Positions 1 to 8,924 of a DNA stretch of 64,000 nucleotides are shown here, piece by piece. The DNA comes from Terriglobus albidus. GTDB taxonomy: Bacteria > Acidobacteriota > Terriglobia > Terriglobales > Acidobacteriaceae. Position 1 is the stretch's first letter; each line of letters begins with the position of its first letter. A model generated the notes under the pieces. It worked only from the letters and a program-made list of their open reading frames with translations. It was not told the origin of the DNA and ran no database searches. The position numbers were made by a program, and so were the translations under genes. The stretch is from NCBI RefSeq assembly GCF_025685425.1, contig NZ_JAGTAS010000019.1:58689-122688 (forward strand), in the 5' to 3' direction.

Positions 1-323
1 TAGAGCTTGCCGTCCGTGCCAACCGCGTACTCCACGATCTTGGAGTCGTCACGATGCACAACGTAGACAAACTTGCCGTTTGAAGTGGCGGCAATGGCGA
101 CCGGGTTGCGGAAGCCGGTGTCGACCGGCGAGGTCGGCATCTGCACCAGAGCGCCGACCTGATAGTCGACCTCATAGGCGTTGATCAGTCCAGTGCTCGA
201 TCCGGAAGAGGCGACGTAGAGAAACGCGACGACGTAGTCGCGGCTGCAGGCGGTGATGCCCAGGCCCATGCCAAGAGATACGACAGTGGCCAGCGCGTTG
301 CGGCCGAACTTACTCCACTTCAT
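1..323 (-). CDS. Beta-propeller lipoprotein, partial (N-terminal part)
   Basis: Only the first ~107 residues lie in the window; the gene runs off the left edge. The start ATG (complement of 321-323) opens a lipoprotein signal with a lipobox ending in Ala-Cys (about residue 26). The following sequence has the repeated 'NPVAIA...GKFVYVVHRD' pattern of seven-bladed lactonase/YVTN propellers, a family of secreted surface proteins whose substrates are mostly unknown. It is a paralogue of the gene just upstream on the same strand (419-1717), with a similar signal peptide and the same repeat grammar, so this looks like a tandem duplication. Function beyond 'exported propeller' cannot be read from the sequence. 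Confidence 0.75.
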   Translation of the reverse strand, partial: MKWSKFGRNALATVVSLGMGLGITACSRDYVVAFLYVASSGSSTGLINAYEVDYQVGALVQMPTSPVDTGFRNPVAIAATSNGKFVYVVHRDDSKIVEYAVGTDGKL

Positions 324-418
324 GCGTTTTCCCATCTTCCGGGAGCCGTTGGAGCTCCCGTCCTGCCCTTCCTGAAATTGCGTGCTGTAAGAAGAAATAT
401 TCTGCATGGCCAGATCGA

Positions 419-1717
419 TTACCTCACGTTGCCGCTAGCGACGAGGCAGGTCGGATTACCAACGGTCGGGAACGTCGAACCACGGGTAAGACCTGACAAC
501 TGGCCTGTGTTCTGGTTGATGATAAAGCCCGAAACCGTGGAGTCGTTACGGTTCGAGGTGTACACATACTGGTTCGACGGATCCTGCAGCATGCAGACCG
601 GGCCGGAGCCGACCGGATACGGATTGCTGGTATCAGCCAGGCGGGCCAGACGGCCCTGCGTATCGATCGTGAAAGCCGAGATGGTGCTGGAGACGTTCTG
701 CACGTTCGAGGTGCCCTGGTTCAGGACGTAGAGGAACTTGCCCTTGCTATCAACCAGCGTCCAGACCGGCGTGGTTGCCGGCGACAGGTTGGCGAAAGGG
801 CTGCCGGTGACCGGCTGCAATGCTCCGCTGCTGACCGTATAGGCATAGATCTGATTGTTGGTGACGTCGGTCAGGTAGACGTAGGTGCCGTTGCTGGTAA
901 TGGAGGAGATATTGGTACCTGGAGCGGCAAGCTGCGTCGTGCTGTTTGCAACCAGGGTGAGCTGACCGTTGGTGCTGTTCTGCTGGTAGGTCGTGATGCT
1001 GGGACCAATGGACGTCGAGTCGCCGCCGTTCAGCGTGAAGAGATAACCCGAGGAGAAGAACTTCATCATCGTCGGATTCTTGCCGACCGGGAAATAGGTA
1101 AGCTGCTGGCCGTTGCAGGCGTTTGTCGTGCACTTCGTCTGCTGGTTCTGCACCAGGGTAAGACGGCCGGTGTCGGCGGCGATGCTAAACACAGTAATGG
1201 CGCCTACCGGGTTCGGATTCGCCGCGGTGACCACATACTGGCTGCTGTCATTCTGGTTCGAGAGAGCATCGAGAACGTAAAGGTAGTTTCCGGACGAATC
1301 CATCTGTGCCCAGATGGGATTCGTTCCCTGGCTCGACTGGCTGAGCTGATAGCTCAGTACGCCGTCTCCACCAACGGAGTAGATCGAAATCGTACCGGCT
1401 GTCCCGGTGTTGGCAACCGGCGCGCCATTCTTGTCGTAGGTCGGGGCAATGCCCTTATTCACGACGTAGACCCAGCGGCCACCGGGACGAACCACGATCG
1501 AAACCGGGTTGGTACCGCCGGAGCTGAACGGTGCGTGCACGACCTTCGTCAGGTTTCCGGTGAAGTTGTCGATCTTGAAACCGTCAACCTGGTTATACTG
1601 CGTGCCCAGAACCCACATAAAACCTACGGTGCCACCGCCGCAGGCGGTCATACCGCTGATCAGTGCCAGTGACACTACACAAGCCAGCATCAGCCGGCCA
1701 GACAGACTCAACTTCAT
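419..1717 (-). CDS. Lactonase/YVTN-type beta-propeller lipoprotein
   Basis: A 432-residue protein with a lipoprotein signal peptide (charged MKLSLSGR start, hydrophobic core, lipobox ending Thr-Ala-Cys near residue 26), so it is probably anchored in the outer membrane or periplasm. The rest is a series of ~45-60-residue blades with the motif 'G..VYVVN.......I..Y' (for example GGRWVYVVNKG, GNYLYVLDA, GKFLYVLNQGT, NQYVYTSNRND), typical of the lactonase/6-phosphogluconolactonase-like propeller fold. Many members have no proven enzyme activity. It lies upstream of a second, partial paralogue in the same orientation, and the 95-bp gap fits an operon. Blade assignment is by eye. Confidence 0.8.
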   Translation of the reverse strand: MKLSLSGRLMLACVVSLALISGMTACGGGTVGFMWVLGTQYNQVDGFKIDNFTGNLTKVVHAPFSSGGTNPVSIVVRPGGRWVYVVNKGIAPTYDKNGAPVANTGTAGTISIYSVGGDGVLSYQLSQSSQGTNPIWAQMDSSGNYLYVLDALSNQNDSSQYVVTAANPNPVGAITVFSIAADTGRLTLVQNQQTKCTTNACNGQQLTYFPVGKNPTMMKFFSSGYLFTLNGGDSTSIGPSITTYQQNSTNGQLTLVANSTTQLAAPGTNISSITSNGTYVYLTDVTNNQIYAYTVSSGALQPVTGSPFANLSPATTPVWTLVDSKGKFLYVLNQGTSNVQNVSSTISAFTIDTQGRLARLADTSNPYPVGSGPVCMLQDPSNQYVYTSNRNDSTVSGFIINQNTGQLSGLTRGSTFPTVGNPTCLVASGNVR

Positions 1718-1856
1718 GCGCTTCCTTTTACCTCAAGAGCCCGTCCGGCGAAGCTTGCTGCCGTTCAGGCCGTCCAATCTGTGGGTTCTTTTCCTCGCTC
1801 CATTGTAAAAGGGCGGGGTACTTTGTGCCACCGGGAGTGGCTCGTTTGACGGAAAG

Positions 1857-1884
1857 AAAAAGCCCGGCGTTAGCCGGGCTTTTG
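1857..1884 (-). terminator. Rho-independent terminator of the M13 peptidase gene
   Basis: An 8-bp GC-rich stem (AGCCCGGC / GCCGGGCT) with a GTTA loop at 1861-1880, flanked by A-rich sequence on the left and TTTT on the right, so it can work in both directions. It lies just after the stop of the peptidase gene at 1902. Confidence 0.8.
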
Positions 1885-1901
1885 GTGATTTCAGCAGCGA
1901 A

Positions 1902-3947
1902 CTACCAGACGCGGCAGGCATTGACCGGCATCATGGGCTGACCCTTCCTGCACCCGAATGCCTTCCCGAACTCCTCGAAGTTCTGCACACTGCCGTTGAC
2001 GCGCCACTGGCCGCTGGAATGCGGATCAGTCTTCGCCCGCAGGCGGGCGGTCGCTTCGCGGGTGTTTTCGCACCATACCTGAGCAAAACCGATGAAGTAG
2101 CGCTGCTGGGGCGTGTAGCCGTCCACCTGCTTTGACGCCGCATCGCCGCCCTGCTGCGCCAGAACGCTCATCAGCGCCGCATATGCAATCCGCAGGCCGC
2201 CGTTGTCTGCCGTGTTCTCACCCAGCGTCAGCTTGCCGTTCAGGTTCTGTCCGGGAGCGACCTCGAAGCCGTCATACTCCTTTACCTCGCAGTCGGTGCG
2301 GGCCTCGAATTTCTTGCGATCTTCATCGGTCCACCAGGAGCGCACATCGCCCTGTGCATCGAACTGGCTGCCTTCGTCGTCGAAGCCGTGCGTCATCTCG
2401 TGCCCGATCACAACGCCGATGCCGCCGAAGTTCACGGCAGGATCGATCTTCGCGTCGAAGAACGGCGGCTGCAGGATGCCGGCAGGGAAGTTGATGTCAT
2501 TCTGTGCCGGGTTGTAGTAGGCGTTGACGGTGGGCGGCGTCATCAGCCACTCACGCTCATCGACAGGCTTGCCAATCTTGTCCAGATCGCGGCGATCGGT
2601 AAACGCCGCCGAACGGGCGAGGTTGCCGACCAGATCGTTCCGCTTCGTCTCCAGCTTCGAGTAGTCGCGCCAGTTCTCCGGATAGCCGATCTTGCGGCGG
2701 AAGGCATCGAGCTTCTTCTGCGCCTCTGCCTTGGTGGCCTCGCTCATCCAGTCCAGACCCTTGATGTCTTCTCCGAGAGACTTCTCCAGGGCGTCGACCA
2801 GCTTCTCCATGCTGTCCTTGGAGGAGGGCGGGAAGTACTGCTTCACCCAATCCTGTCCGACGGCCTCTCCAAGCGCGCGGTCTGTCATCGAGGTACAACG
2901 CTTCCAGCGCGGTGTCTGCTCTTTCTGGCCGGTAAGGGTTGCGCCGAAGAAGTTGAAGTTCTCCGCGGCGATGGGCTCGTTGAGATTGGCTGCATAACGG
3001 TGCAGCACATGCCAACGCATATAGCTCTTCAGCGCGGCGAGATTCTCGGCGGAGAGCTGCTGGTTCATGGACTTGAAGAAGTCCGGCGTCGCCACATTCA
3101 GGGTCGGAAGATCGCCCTCTTTCTTCGCCGCCAGGTAGACCTTCCAGTCGAAGCCCGGTGTCAGATCCTGGAGCTGCGCGATAGTCATGATGTGGTAGAC
3201 ATTGTTGGGATTGCGGCGGTCTACACGTGACATGGAGCCCTGCGCCAGCGCGGTCTCCACCGCGAGCACGGCTTTTGCTTCGGTAGCGGCCTGCTCGGGT
3301 GTATCGCCAACGAGTGCGAACATCTTCTTCACATGCTCCAGGTACTGCTCCCGGATCTTGGTCATGCGCTCATCGTTCTGCAGATAGTAGTCGCGGTCCG
3401 GCAGCGCGAGACCGGCCTGATCAACCTCGCCGATGACCTTTGAGGCGTCTTTCTGATCCTGATCGGAGCCGAAACCGAAGAAGAAGCCCTGCGCGTACTT
3501 GTCTTCCATCATGCCCATAAAGGAGGCGAACTTTTTCGGATCGTTGAAGGCGGCAATGGCCTTGAACTGGGCGTCGAGAGGGGTATAGCCGAGCTTATCG
3601 GCCAGCGGCTTGTCCATACAGGCCGCGAAGAAGTCGCCATATTTCTTTGCGAGTGGCGTCTTGGGCGAGTCGGCGGCAGCCTTCAGCTGCTGATAGAGCA
3701 GATAGTTATTGCGCTCTGCCAGCTCGTTGAAACGGCCCCAACGGCTCTGGTCGGCTGGGATCGGATTGTTCTTCTTCCAGTTGCCGCAAGCGTACTGATA
3801 GAAGTCCGTGCAAGGATCGGCGGTCTTGTCGATTCCCGAAAGATCGAAGCTGACAGGTTGTTTGGGCTCAGCAGTGGGGGCAGAAACCTGCGCAATAGCC
3901 GGAAGGCTGCCAAGCAGCAGCGCCGGCGCCAGAAAGGAAAGACGCAT
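1902..3947 (-). CDS. M13 family zinc metallopeptidase (neprilysin/PepO-like)
   Basis: A 681-residue exported peptidase, normal length for M13. It has a signal peptide (MRLSFLAPALLLGSLPAIAQ), the N-terminal family region 'CTDFYQYACGNW' near residue 46, the catalytic zinc motif HEMTH near residues 515-519, and the third zinc ligand in ENTADNGG near residue 577. NAYYNP and the terminal CRVW are also family hallmarks. M13 enzymes cut short peptides outside the cytoplasm. The start is well supported: a strong Shine-Dalgarno (AGAGGAG) lies just upstream, partly inside a perfect hairpin. The gene stands alone, with a terminator downstream and repeat family A upstream. Confidence 0.96.
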   Translation of the reverse strand: MRLSFLAPALLLGSLPAIAQVSAPTAEPKQPVSFDLSGIDKTADPCTDFYQYACGNWKKNNPIPADQSRWGRFNELAERNNYLLYQQLKAAADSPKTPLAKKYGDFFAACMDKPLADKLGYTPLDAQFKAIAAFNDPKKFASFMGMMEDKYAQGFFFGFGSDQDQKDASKVIGEVDQAGLALPDRDYYLQNDERMTKIREQYLEHVKKMFALVGDTPEQAATEAKAVLAVETALAQGSMSRVDRRNPNNVYHIMTIAQLQDLTPGFDWKVYLAAKKEGDLPTLNVATPDFFKSMNQQLSAENLAALKSYMRWHVLHRYAANLNEPIAAENFNFFGATLTGQKEQTPRWKRCTSMTDRALGEAVGQDWVKQYFPPSSKDSMEKLVDALEKSLGEDIKGLDWMSEATKAEAQKKLDAFRRKIGYPENWRDYSKLETKRNDLVGNLARSAAFTDRRDLDKIGKPVDEREWLMTPPTVNAYYNPAQNDINFPAGILQPPFFDAKIDPAVNFGGIGVVIGHEMTHGFDDEGSQFDAQGDVRSWWTDEDRKKFEARTDCEVKEYDGFEVAPGQNLNGKLTLGENTADNGGLRIAYAALMSVLAQQGGDAASKQVDGYTPQQRYFIGFAQVWCENTREATARLRAKTDPHSSGQWRVNGSVQNFEEFGKAFGCRKGQPMMPVNACRVW

Positions 3948-3949
3948 GG

Positions 3950-3979
3950 GGACTCCTCTAGGAAAACTGATTCCTAGAG
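3950..3979 (-). promoter_or_regulatory. Perfect hairpin overlapping the ribosome binding site of the M13 peptidase
   Basis: On the minus strand the leader reads CTCTAGGAA-TCAGTT-TTCCTAGAG followed by GAG and the start codon. The 9-bp stem occupies 3956-3979 and its 3' half shares the AGAG of the Shine-Dalgarno AGAGGAG. Partial masking of the ribosome binding site (translational control or thermometer-like behaviour) is inference. Confidence 0.5.
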
Positions 3980-4065
3980 AATACGCCTCAGTTGCGGTGC
4001 GGGTTCCCGAAAAGCGGGTCCTTCGTTTTGCTCAGCGATGACAGTGTGAGCAAGAAAGATGTATT

Positions 4066-4329
4066 GAGCGCTGAAGGCGCGTTCCATACCAGCCTGGGGC
4101 AACGCCCCAGGTTTTGGCGCCCACAAGAAGTTAAAGGGCTGAAGGCCCGCCCTATATTAACGGTCTTCAATCCGACCGTATTGTTCGATAGGCTACGTCG
4201 CATTCACGAACCATTTCGCTTGTGACGATTGGGGATTATAGATCGGGCCTTTCAGCCCTCTGACCGTTTTCCTATCTCCCTACCTGGGGCGTTGCCCCAG
4301 GCTGGTATGGAACGCGCCTTCAGCGCTTG
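4066..4329. repeat. Family A inverted cassette, copy A1
   Basis: Left arm: gcgctgaaggcgcgttc, the palindrome cctggggcaacgccccagg, then agggctgaaggcccg. The right arm (from about 4240) carries the same blocks inverted, ending gcgccttcagcgc. The ~90-bp core (tcaatccgaccgta ... tgtgacgattggggattata) is shared with copies A5, A2 (inverted) and partly A6. No gene is visible in 3980-4340. Confidence 0.9.
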
Positions 4330-4340
4330 ATTCTTCGCAT

Positions 4341-5426
4341 CTAGAAGACCCGCAAGTGGATCGTCAGGTACTTCTTCGGGTCGCTGCGGATGGTGTTGAT
4401 CAAGCTGTTGGAGCTGGTCAACAGCGTATTCAGGTTGTTATAAGCGGCATCATCTTTCACGAGCTTGCCTGCCGTTCCCTTACCCTCATCGATGCCGGTG
4501 ATCAGGTCATCCAGGCGAGTGACGGTATTGTTCAGCTTCTGCGCAAAGGCGGGATCTTTCAGCAGGAGGCCCAGGCCGCCCTTACCCGCATCCGCGTCTC
4601 CGAGAATGGAGTTCGCGTGCGCCAGGGTGGAGTTCAGGTTGTTATAGAGCGCATCGTCTTTCAGCAGCTTGCCTGCGCTGCCCTTGCCCGCGTCGAGCTC
4701 TGATGTGATGTGGTCGAGCTTGGCGACAGTGGTGTTGAGGTGGTTGTATATTTCATCGTCCTTCAACAGCTTGCCCATGGAGCCCTTTCCATTGTTCAGG
4801 TTCTCCGACAGACGCTGCAGCTCCGCAACGGTATTGTTCGCCCGGACATAGAGTGAGTCGTCATAGATCAGCTGGCCGATAGCGCCCTTGCCGCTGGCGA
4901 TGGTGTCGACGATGCGGTCAAGCTTGGCAAGGATTACGTTCAGGCTCTCGATCGTTCCCTGGCTGGATTTGACGACATCCTGCAGGTTGGGCGTATCGAG
5001 GGTTTTCAAGACATCTCCGTCCTGCAACTGCGGTCCGGTCGCAACCTGGCTGTTGAGATCGATGACCGTGTCGCCAAGAACACCGACAGTGGAGAGTGCA
5101 GCCGTGGTGTCCTTATGCAACAGGGACTGATACTTGGCATCGAGCCTCAGGCTGGCTTCCACAGGCATGAGCTTGCGCGTGGGATCGTCCACGACCCGCA
5201 CACCGGTCACATTTCCGATGGTGACGCCCTGCAGGGTGACCGGCGCTCCCACCTTCAGGCCGGCGGAGTTATCGAAGTAGACGCGTGCTGTGAGCTTTTT
5301 GGAGAAGATGCTGGCGCCCTGCGCACTGGTGAGCAGGAAGATGAGGGCGATCAACAGCGTGAGCGAGATCAGAACAATCACGCCGACTTTCAACTGCGAC
5401 CAACGCACTTCCTGCTGGCTGGGCAT
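4341..5426 (-). CDS. MCE/MlaD-family protein with C-terminal repeats
   Basis: 361 residues: a short cytoplasmic tail, one membrane anchor (about 13-33, VGVIVLISLTLLIALIFLL), an MCE domain (about 42-120, 'ARVYFDNSAGLKVGAPVTLQGVTIG'), then a helical tail. MCE proteins bind lipid and are the periplasmic part of phospholipid-trafficking ABC systems (MlaD in E. coli). The tail holds about five repeats of roughly 37 residues built on G(K)GxxGxLLxDxxxxxxLNxT, probably a long helical needle. No MlaE/MlaF permease or ATPase is adjacent. It lies ~115 bp downstream of acpS on the same strand. Confidence 0.88.
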   Translation of the reverse strand: MPSQQEVRWSQLKVGVIVLISLTLLIALIFLLTSAQGASIFSKKLTARVYFDNSAGLKVGAPVTLQGVTIGNVTGVRVVDDPTRKLMPVEASLRLDAKYQSLLHKDTTAALSTVGVLGDTVIDLNSQVATGPQLQDGDVLKTLDTPNLQDVVKSSQGTIESLNVILAKLDRIVDTIASGKGAIGQLIYDDSLYVRANNTVAELQRLSENLNNGKGSMGKLLKDDEIYNHLNTTVAKLDHITSELDAGKGSAGKLLKDDALYNNLNSTLAHANSILGDADAGKGGLGLLLKDPAFAQKLNNTVTRLDDLITGIDEGKGTAGKLVKDDAAYNNLNTLLTSSNSLINTIRSDPKKYLTIHLRVF

Positions 5427-5541
5427 ATCTCTCCTTGAATTAGATGACCGCTCGTCTTTCGTGTTCTATACGGAGAATTAGACCATGCGGGGATCAGGTT
5501 TCCTTTTATGCGATGCCCTTCATCTGCTAAAGGTTTCAAAA

Positions 5542-5928
5542 TCAGCAACCTGGACCCTCCACGATCACCGTGGCAAGGGCCATCCCGCGGGTATGCGTTA
5601 ACGAGAGATGAGCTGCGGCGACTCCCATGGCTGTCGCCCGCTCGGCGGCCCGGCCGGTGAAATGAATCGTCGGCCGTTCGCCCGGTTGCCGGCGGACCTC
5701 GATCTCCTGCCAACTGATGCCGCGACTGATTCCGGTGCCCAGAGCCTTTGCTGCCGCTTCCTTCGCCGCAAAGCGGGCGGCAAAGCTCTCTTCCGAGGCT
5801 TTTTTGCGGAGACAGTAGGCGATTTCGCCAGGAGTGAAGATCCGGTGAAGGAAGCGATCGCCAAAACGGGCGATGCTGTCCCGTATCCGGTCAATCTCTG
5901 CCATGTCCGTGCCGATACCCAGAATCAC
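5542..5928 (-). CDS. acpS: Holo-[acyl-carrier-protein] synthase
   Basis: Transfers the 4'-phosphopantetheine arm from CoA to the acyl carrier protein, a cytoplasmic step needed for fatty acid synthesis. The short length (~128 residues), the opening 'ILGIGTDMAEIDRI' with the metal-binding Asp, the central FAAKEAAAKALGTG motif with its Glu, and the C-terminal 'HLSLTHTRGMALATVI' are diagnostic for AcpS. I chose the GTG at complement 5926-5928 because family members begin at this point. A longer reading from a TTG at 5967 adds 13 unconserved residues and has no Shine-Dalgarno. Its downstream neighbour is the MCE protein. Confidence 0.93.
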   Translation of the reverse strand: MILGIGTDMAEIDRIRDSIARFGDRFLHRIFTPGEIAYCLRKKASEESFAARFAAKEAAAKALGTGISRGISWQEIEVRRQPGERPTIHFTGRAAERATAMGVAAAHLSLTHTRGMALATVIVEGPGC

Positions 5929-6045
5929 CTTTCCATTCTGACACCCAGGGCGTGCCTTCGTAACCAAGAGTAACTATTCGACTGACCGGTGGTCTGATGA
6001 CTTCGCGATGCAAGCCGATGAACCGGCAAGAGGTAATTGCTTTCC

Positions 6046-6402
6046 ATGCGAGCGATTCATAGCTACACATACGAAGACCAGGGGCGTTTGGTGGTGAACC
6101 TGGCGCGCGCAATTCGAAAGAGCGGCGGCCAACTGTTGCGGGAAGAACCGTTGAGCGAACATGCCTTTGGCATGGAGCTGGAACTGCCGTTGAATTGCAT
6201 CATCGACCTGTACGGTGAACTGGTGCGTTCCGGCCTGGAGTTTTCACGCTCAGGACAGTCAGCGCTCGCCGAGCTGTGCACCGTGCAGCGCCATGTCCGT
6301 CCCCGGCAGGCTCGTGACCTGGTGCACCTCCGCCTCGAAGTGAGCCTGCTGCAAGGCATCAGTCTGGAGTCGCTGCTTGCAACCAGCGGCCCTGCTGCCT
6401 GA
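6046..6402 (+). CDS. Hypothetical protein, 118 aa
   Basis: Not recognised as a named family. The protein is soluble, with no signal peptide or membrane segment, and opens MRAIHSYTYEDQGRLVVNLARAIRKSGG. The ATG at 6046 has AGAGGT about 11 bases upstream; a TTG at 6037 is also possible but too close to that site. It precedes an ABC ATPase by 21 bp on the same strand, so the two are probably co-transcribed. Codon use is like the neighbours, supporting a real gene. Function unknown. Confidence 0.65.
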   Translation: MRAIHSYTYEDQGRLVVNLARAIRKSGGQLLREEPLSEHAFGMELELPLNCIIDLYGELVRSGLEFSRSGQSALAELCTVQRHVRPRQARDLVHLRLEVSLLQGISLESLLATSGPAA

Positions 6403-6423
6403 CATCACAGGCTCAGGAGTTGG

Positions 6424-7176
6424 ATGGCGCACCCTGGAGCCTGTACACTGACCGAGGTGCCGCCCATCATTCAAGCGCAGAACCTCGGCAAGACGTACCG
6501 CTCTGGCAAACTGGAAGTCCCGGCTCTTCGGAATGTGAACTTCTCGGTAGAGCGTGGTGAGTTCGTTGCCATCGTGGGTCCTTCCGGATCTGGAAAAAGC
6601 ACGTTGTTCTATCTGCTGGGCGGGTTGACGCAGGCGACGCATGGCTCCATCAAGATCGATGGAGTCGACTTCGCTCACCTTTCCGACTCCGAACGTACGA
6701 AGCTTCGGCGGTGCCACATCGGGTTTATCTTTCAGCGGTTCAACCTGCTGCCGACGCTCTCCGCGCTCGGTAACATTGAACTGGCCTACGATATCGCTGG
6801 ACTGAAAGCCCCGATGGATCGTCATCTGCTGGATCATCTTTCGGAGATGCTGAACATCAAGGGACGCCTTGAGCATCGTCCGAATGAACTATCAGGTGGC
6901 GAGCAGCAGCGCGTTGCCATCGCTCGCGCTCTGATCACGCGGCCCTCCATCGTGTTGGCCGATGAGCCGACCGGCAATCTGGATACGAAGAACTCCGATG
7001 CTGTACTGGCCATGCTGCGCCAGTCCTCGAAGGAGATGAACCAGACCGTGATGATGATTACCCACAACCCCGAAGCCGCCCAGATCGCCGACCGGGTGAT
7101 CACGGTGCGCGATGGCGAAGTGGTGGCGATCGATGCCGGCCGCAGTGCCACAGAGATCGTGCATAACGCCTATTAG
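6424..7176 (+). CDS. ABC transporter ATP-binding protein (LolD/MacB-type)
   Basis: A 250-residue ATPase subunit: Walker A GPSGSGKS (52-59), Q-loop FIFQRFNLLP (about 101-110), signature LSGGEQQR (156-163), Walker B IVLADEP (176-182) and the H-loop in 'MMITHNP'. The 'FNLLPTLSALGNIELA' region is typical of the LolD/MacB/FtsE group, which power lipoprotein release or efflux with FtsX-type permeases. No permease is adjacent, so the substrate cannot be assigned. A CAGGAG Shine-Dalgarno is correctly spaced before the ATG at 6424. It is convergent with the bestrophin gene. Confidence 0.93.
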   Translation: MAHPGACTLTEVPPIIQAQNLGKTYRSGKLEVPALRNVNFSVERGEFVAIVGPSGSGKSTLFYLLGGLTQATHGSIKIDGVDFAHLSDSERTKLRRCHIGFIFQRFNLLPTLSALGNIELAYDIAGLKAPMDRHLLDHLSEMLNIKGRLEHRPNELSGGEQQRVAIARALITRPSIVLADEPTGNLDTKNSDAVLAMLRQSSKEMNQTVMMITHNPEAAQIADRVITVRDGEVVAIDAGRSATEIVHNAY

Positions 7177-7208
7177 TTGATTGGTTGAATTGTTGAATGG
7201 TTGAATAG
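7177..7208. repeat. Four tandem octamers after the ABC gene, with a downstream inverted arm
   Basis: TTGATTGG, TTGAATTG, TTGAATGG and TTGAATAG run head to tail directly after the stop codon. About 45 bp later the inverse ACTATTCAACC occurs (near 7255-7266), so GGTTGAATAGT can pair with it. Between convergent genes this may act as a loose hairpin terminator or be a decayed repeat. Confidence 0.6.
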
Positions 7209-7269
7209 TGCCTTTGGCGATGTACGCCGACGAATCTTCCTCGGCACACCATTCAACTATTCAACCGCT

Positions 7270-8184
7270 TTACCAAAGCACCCCATCGATCGGCCGTTCC
7301 AGGGCCGGGATCTCTTTTTCGGCCAGCATCTGGCGGAGATTTACTTCGATGGTGCGGCAGATAGCCGTGAGCGGGATATCGAAGATGCTGTTGCTGAAGG
7401 GGTCTTCGAGATCGGTTCCGATCTGGTTCAACGCCAGGAAGATGAGGCCCACGCCGGTTGAGCCAAAGGGCGTCCACCAGCCCAGGTTCGCGACCATGGC
7501 GATCGGCAGCAGCAGGCAGTAGAGATGCACGAAGATCCGCGGGAAGTAGTCGTACTGGCGCGGCATGGGCGTGTTCTTAATGCGCTCTGATCCGCCCTGG
7601 GCATCGCACAGGCGGCTGAGCGTGTCGTCCATGTTGGCCCACTGGCGCTCGTTGATCCAGCCATTCTCATAGGCCTCTGTGACCAGCAGGCCGATGCGCT
7701 TCTGAATCTCGAGTGCGACATTCTTTTCATGCTTGAGCAGCAGAATCTCTTCCTGAGGGAGAATGTCTTTCAGCTCCCACCACGGTTCGAGACCACGCAG
7801 CTGCTGACGCAGACAGTTGACCCACGCGATCTGTAGCAACACAATGCGTCGCTGCAGATACTGCACGTTCTGTACATCCTCTTCGGTAACGGGGCGTATG
7901 GCGGTAACGGCCTGCCGCGCGAGCGTGCGGGAGTTGTTCACAATCGAGCCCCAGAGCGTCCGCGCCTCCCACCAGCGTCCATAGGAGGAGTTGTTGCGGA
8001 AGCCGACGATCACGCCGATGGCTGAACCGAGCAGGCTAAGGGGGATCGCTGGTTGCGCGATCCACCGCAGATGCATGACCTTGAAGGCCACCACCACAAT
8101 CACATCGAAGCCGAAGAGCAGCGCCAGAGGCAGACCGACGTACTTTGCCATCTGGCGCAGCGGTGGATGATTGATCGTGATCAA
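7270..8184 (-). CDS. Bestrophin-family membrane channel protein
   Basis: 304 residues, matching bacterial bestrophin homologues (UPF0187). Membrane segments are near residues 14-32 and 42-62, then the family signature 'VGFRNNSSYGRWWEARTLWG' (about 60-79), and further hydrophobic segments near 205-250. Bacterial members form pentameric ion channels. The start codon overlaps the stop of the carbonic anhydrase gene by 4 bp (ATGA), so the two are translationally coupled. The pairing hints at coupling of bicarbonate or CO2 hydration with anion or cation flux, which is inference. Confidence 0.9.
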   Translation of the reverse strand: MITINHPPLRQMAKYVGLPLALLFGFDVIVVVAFKVMHLRWIAQPAIPLSLLGSAIGVIVGFRNNSSYGRWWEARTLWGSIVNNSRTLARQAVTAIRPVTEEDVQNVQYLQRRIVLLQIAWVNCLRQQLRGLEPWWELKDILPQEEILLLKHEKNVALEIQKRIGLLVTEAYENGWINERQWANMDDTLSRLCDAQGGSERIKNTPMPRQYDYFPRIFVHLYCLLLPIAMVANLGWWTPFGSTGVGLIFLALNQIGTDLEDPFSNSIFDIPLTAICRTIEVNLRQMLAEKEIPALERPIDGVLW

Positions 8185-8810
8185 ACGGCCACTCCAACCG
8201 TGGATTCGAACTTGTTCTTCTGGTCGTCGTAGATGCGTACATCGCCCCGGGCAATGTCATAGACCCAGCCGCCGACCGTAAGCTCGCCACGCGCCATGGC
8301 GCCGGCTACCGAGGGATGGGTCTTCGCATGGGTCATCTGCATGAGCACGTTCTGTTCCGTCAGGTCGAAGAGCATGTCGGGTCCCGCAGCAATCTCGCGG
8401 GTTACGCTTAGCGCCGCTTCGGCATTGCGCAGCCAACGGCGCACGGTGGGCATCTTCTCGGTCGACTCCGGCTTCAGCAGAGCCTTCATCGCGCCGCAGT
8501 CGGAGTGTCCGCAGATCACAAGGTGCTTTACCTTCAGGGCCGAGACCGCGTACTCAATCACAGACGAGACGCCGCCGATCATTTCGCCATAGGGGGGCAC
8601 AAGATTACCGATATTGCGTGTGACAAAGATCTCGCCGGGCCCTGACTGCGTGATCAGCTCGGGATCGATACGCGAGTCAGCGCAGGTGATGATGAGCGTG
8701 TGCGGCTCCTGCGGTTTGCTGACGGCCTCCAGATAGGCTTCGCGACGCTCAGGGTAAATCTCGGTTTGAAAACGGTGAATGCCTTGCCTCAGATGCTCGC
8801 GGACGTCCAT
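8181..8810 (-). CDS. Beta-class carbonic anhydrase
   Basis: 209 residues. The zinc ligands are visible as Cys43 in CADSRIDP (with the Asp45/Arg47 dyad), His102 and Cys105 in HSDCGAM. The enzyme interconverts CO2 and bicarbonate in the cytoplasm. It is the first gene of a two-gene unit, with the bestrophin gene overlapping its stop codon. A good AAAGGAG Shine-Dalgarno precedes the ATG. The upstream gap holds repeat families E and B. Confidence 0.95.
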   Translation of the reverse strand: MDVREHLRQGIHRFQTEIYPERREAYLEAVSKPQEPHTLIITCADSRIDPELITQSGPGEIFVTRNIGNLVPPYGEMIGGVSSVIEYAVSALKVKHLVICGHSDCGAMKALLKPESTEKMPTVRRWLRNAEAALSVTREIAAGPDMLFDLTEQNVLMQMTHAKTHPSVAGAMARGELTVGGWVYDIARGDVRIYDDQKNKFESTVGVAV

Positions 8811-8924
8811 GAATACTCCTTTGGATATAGGGACAGTTTGGGCTTCCCCATCTTAACTGATGGATATTTCAAGAACTTAGAGAATTGCGGAAATGGTTTC
8901 AGGAACTACGCGAGGATGCCACAG

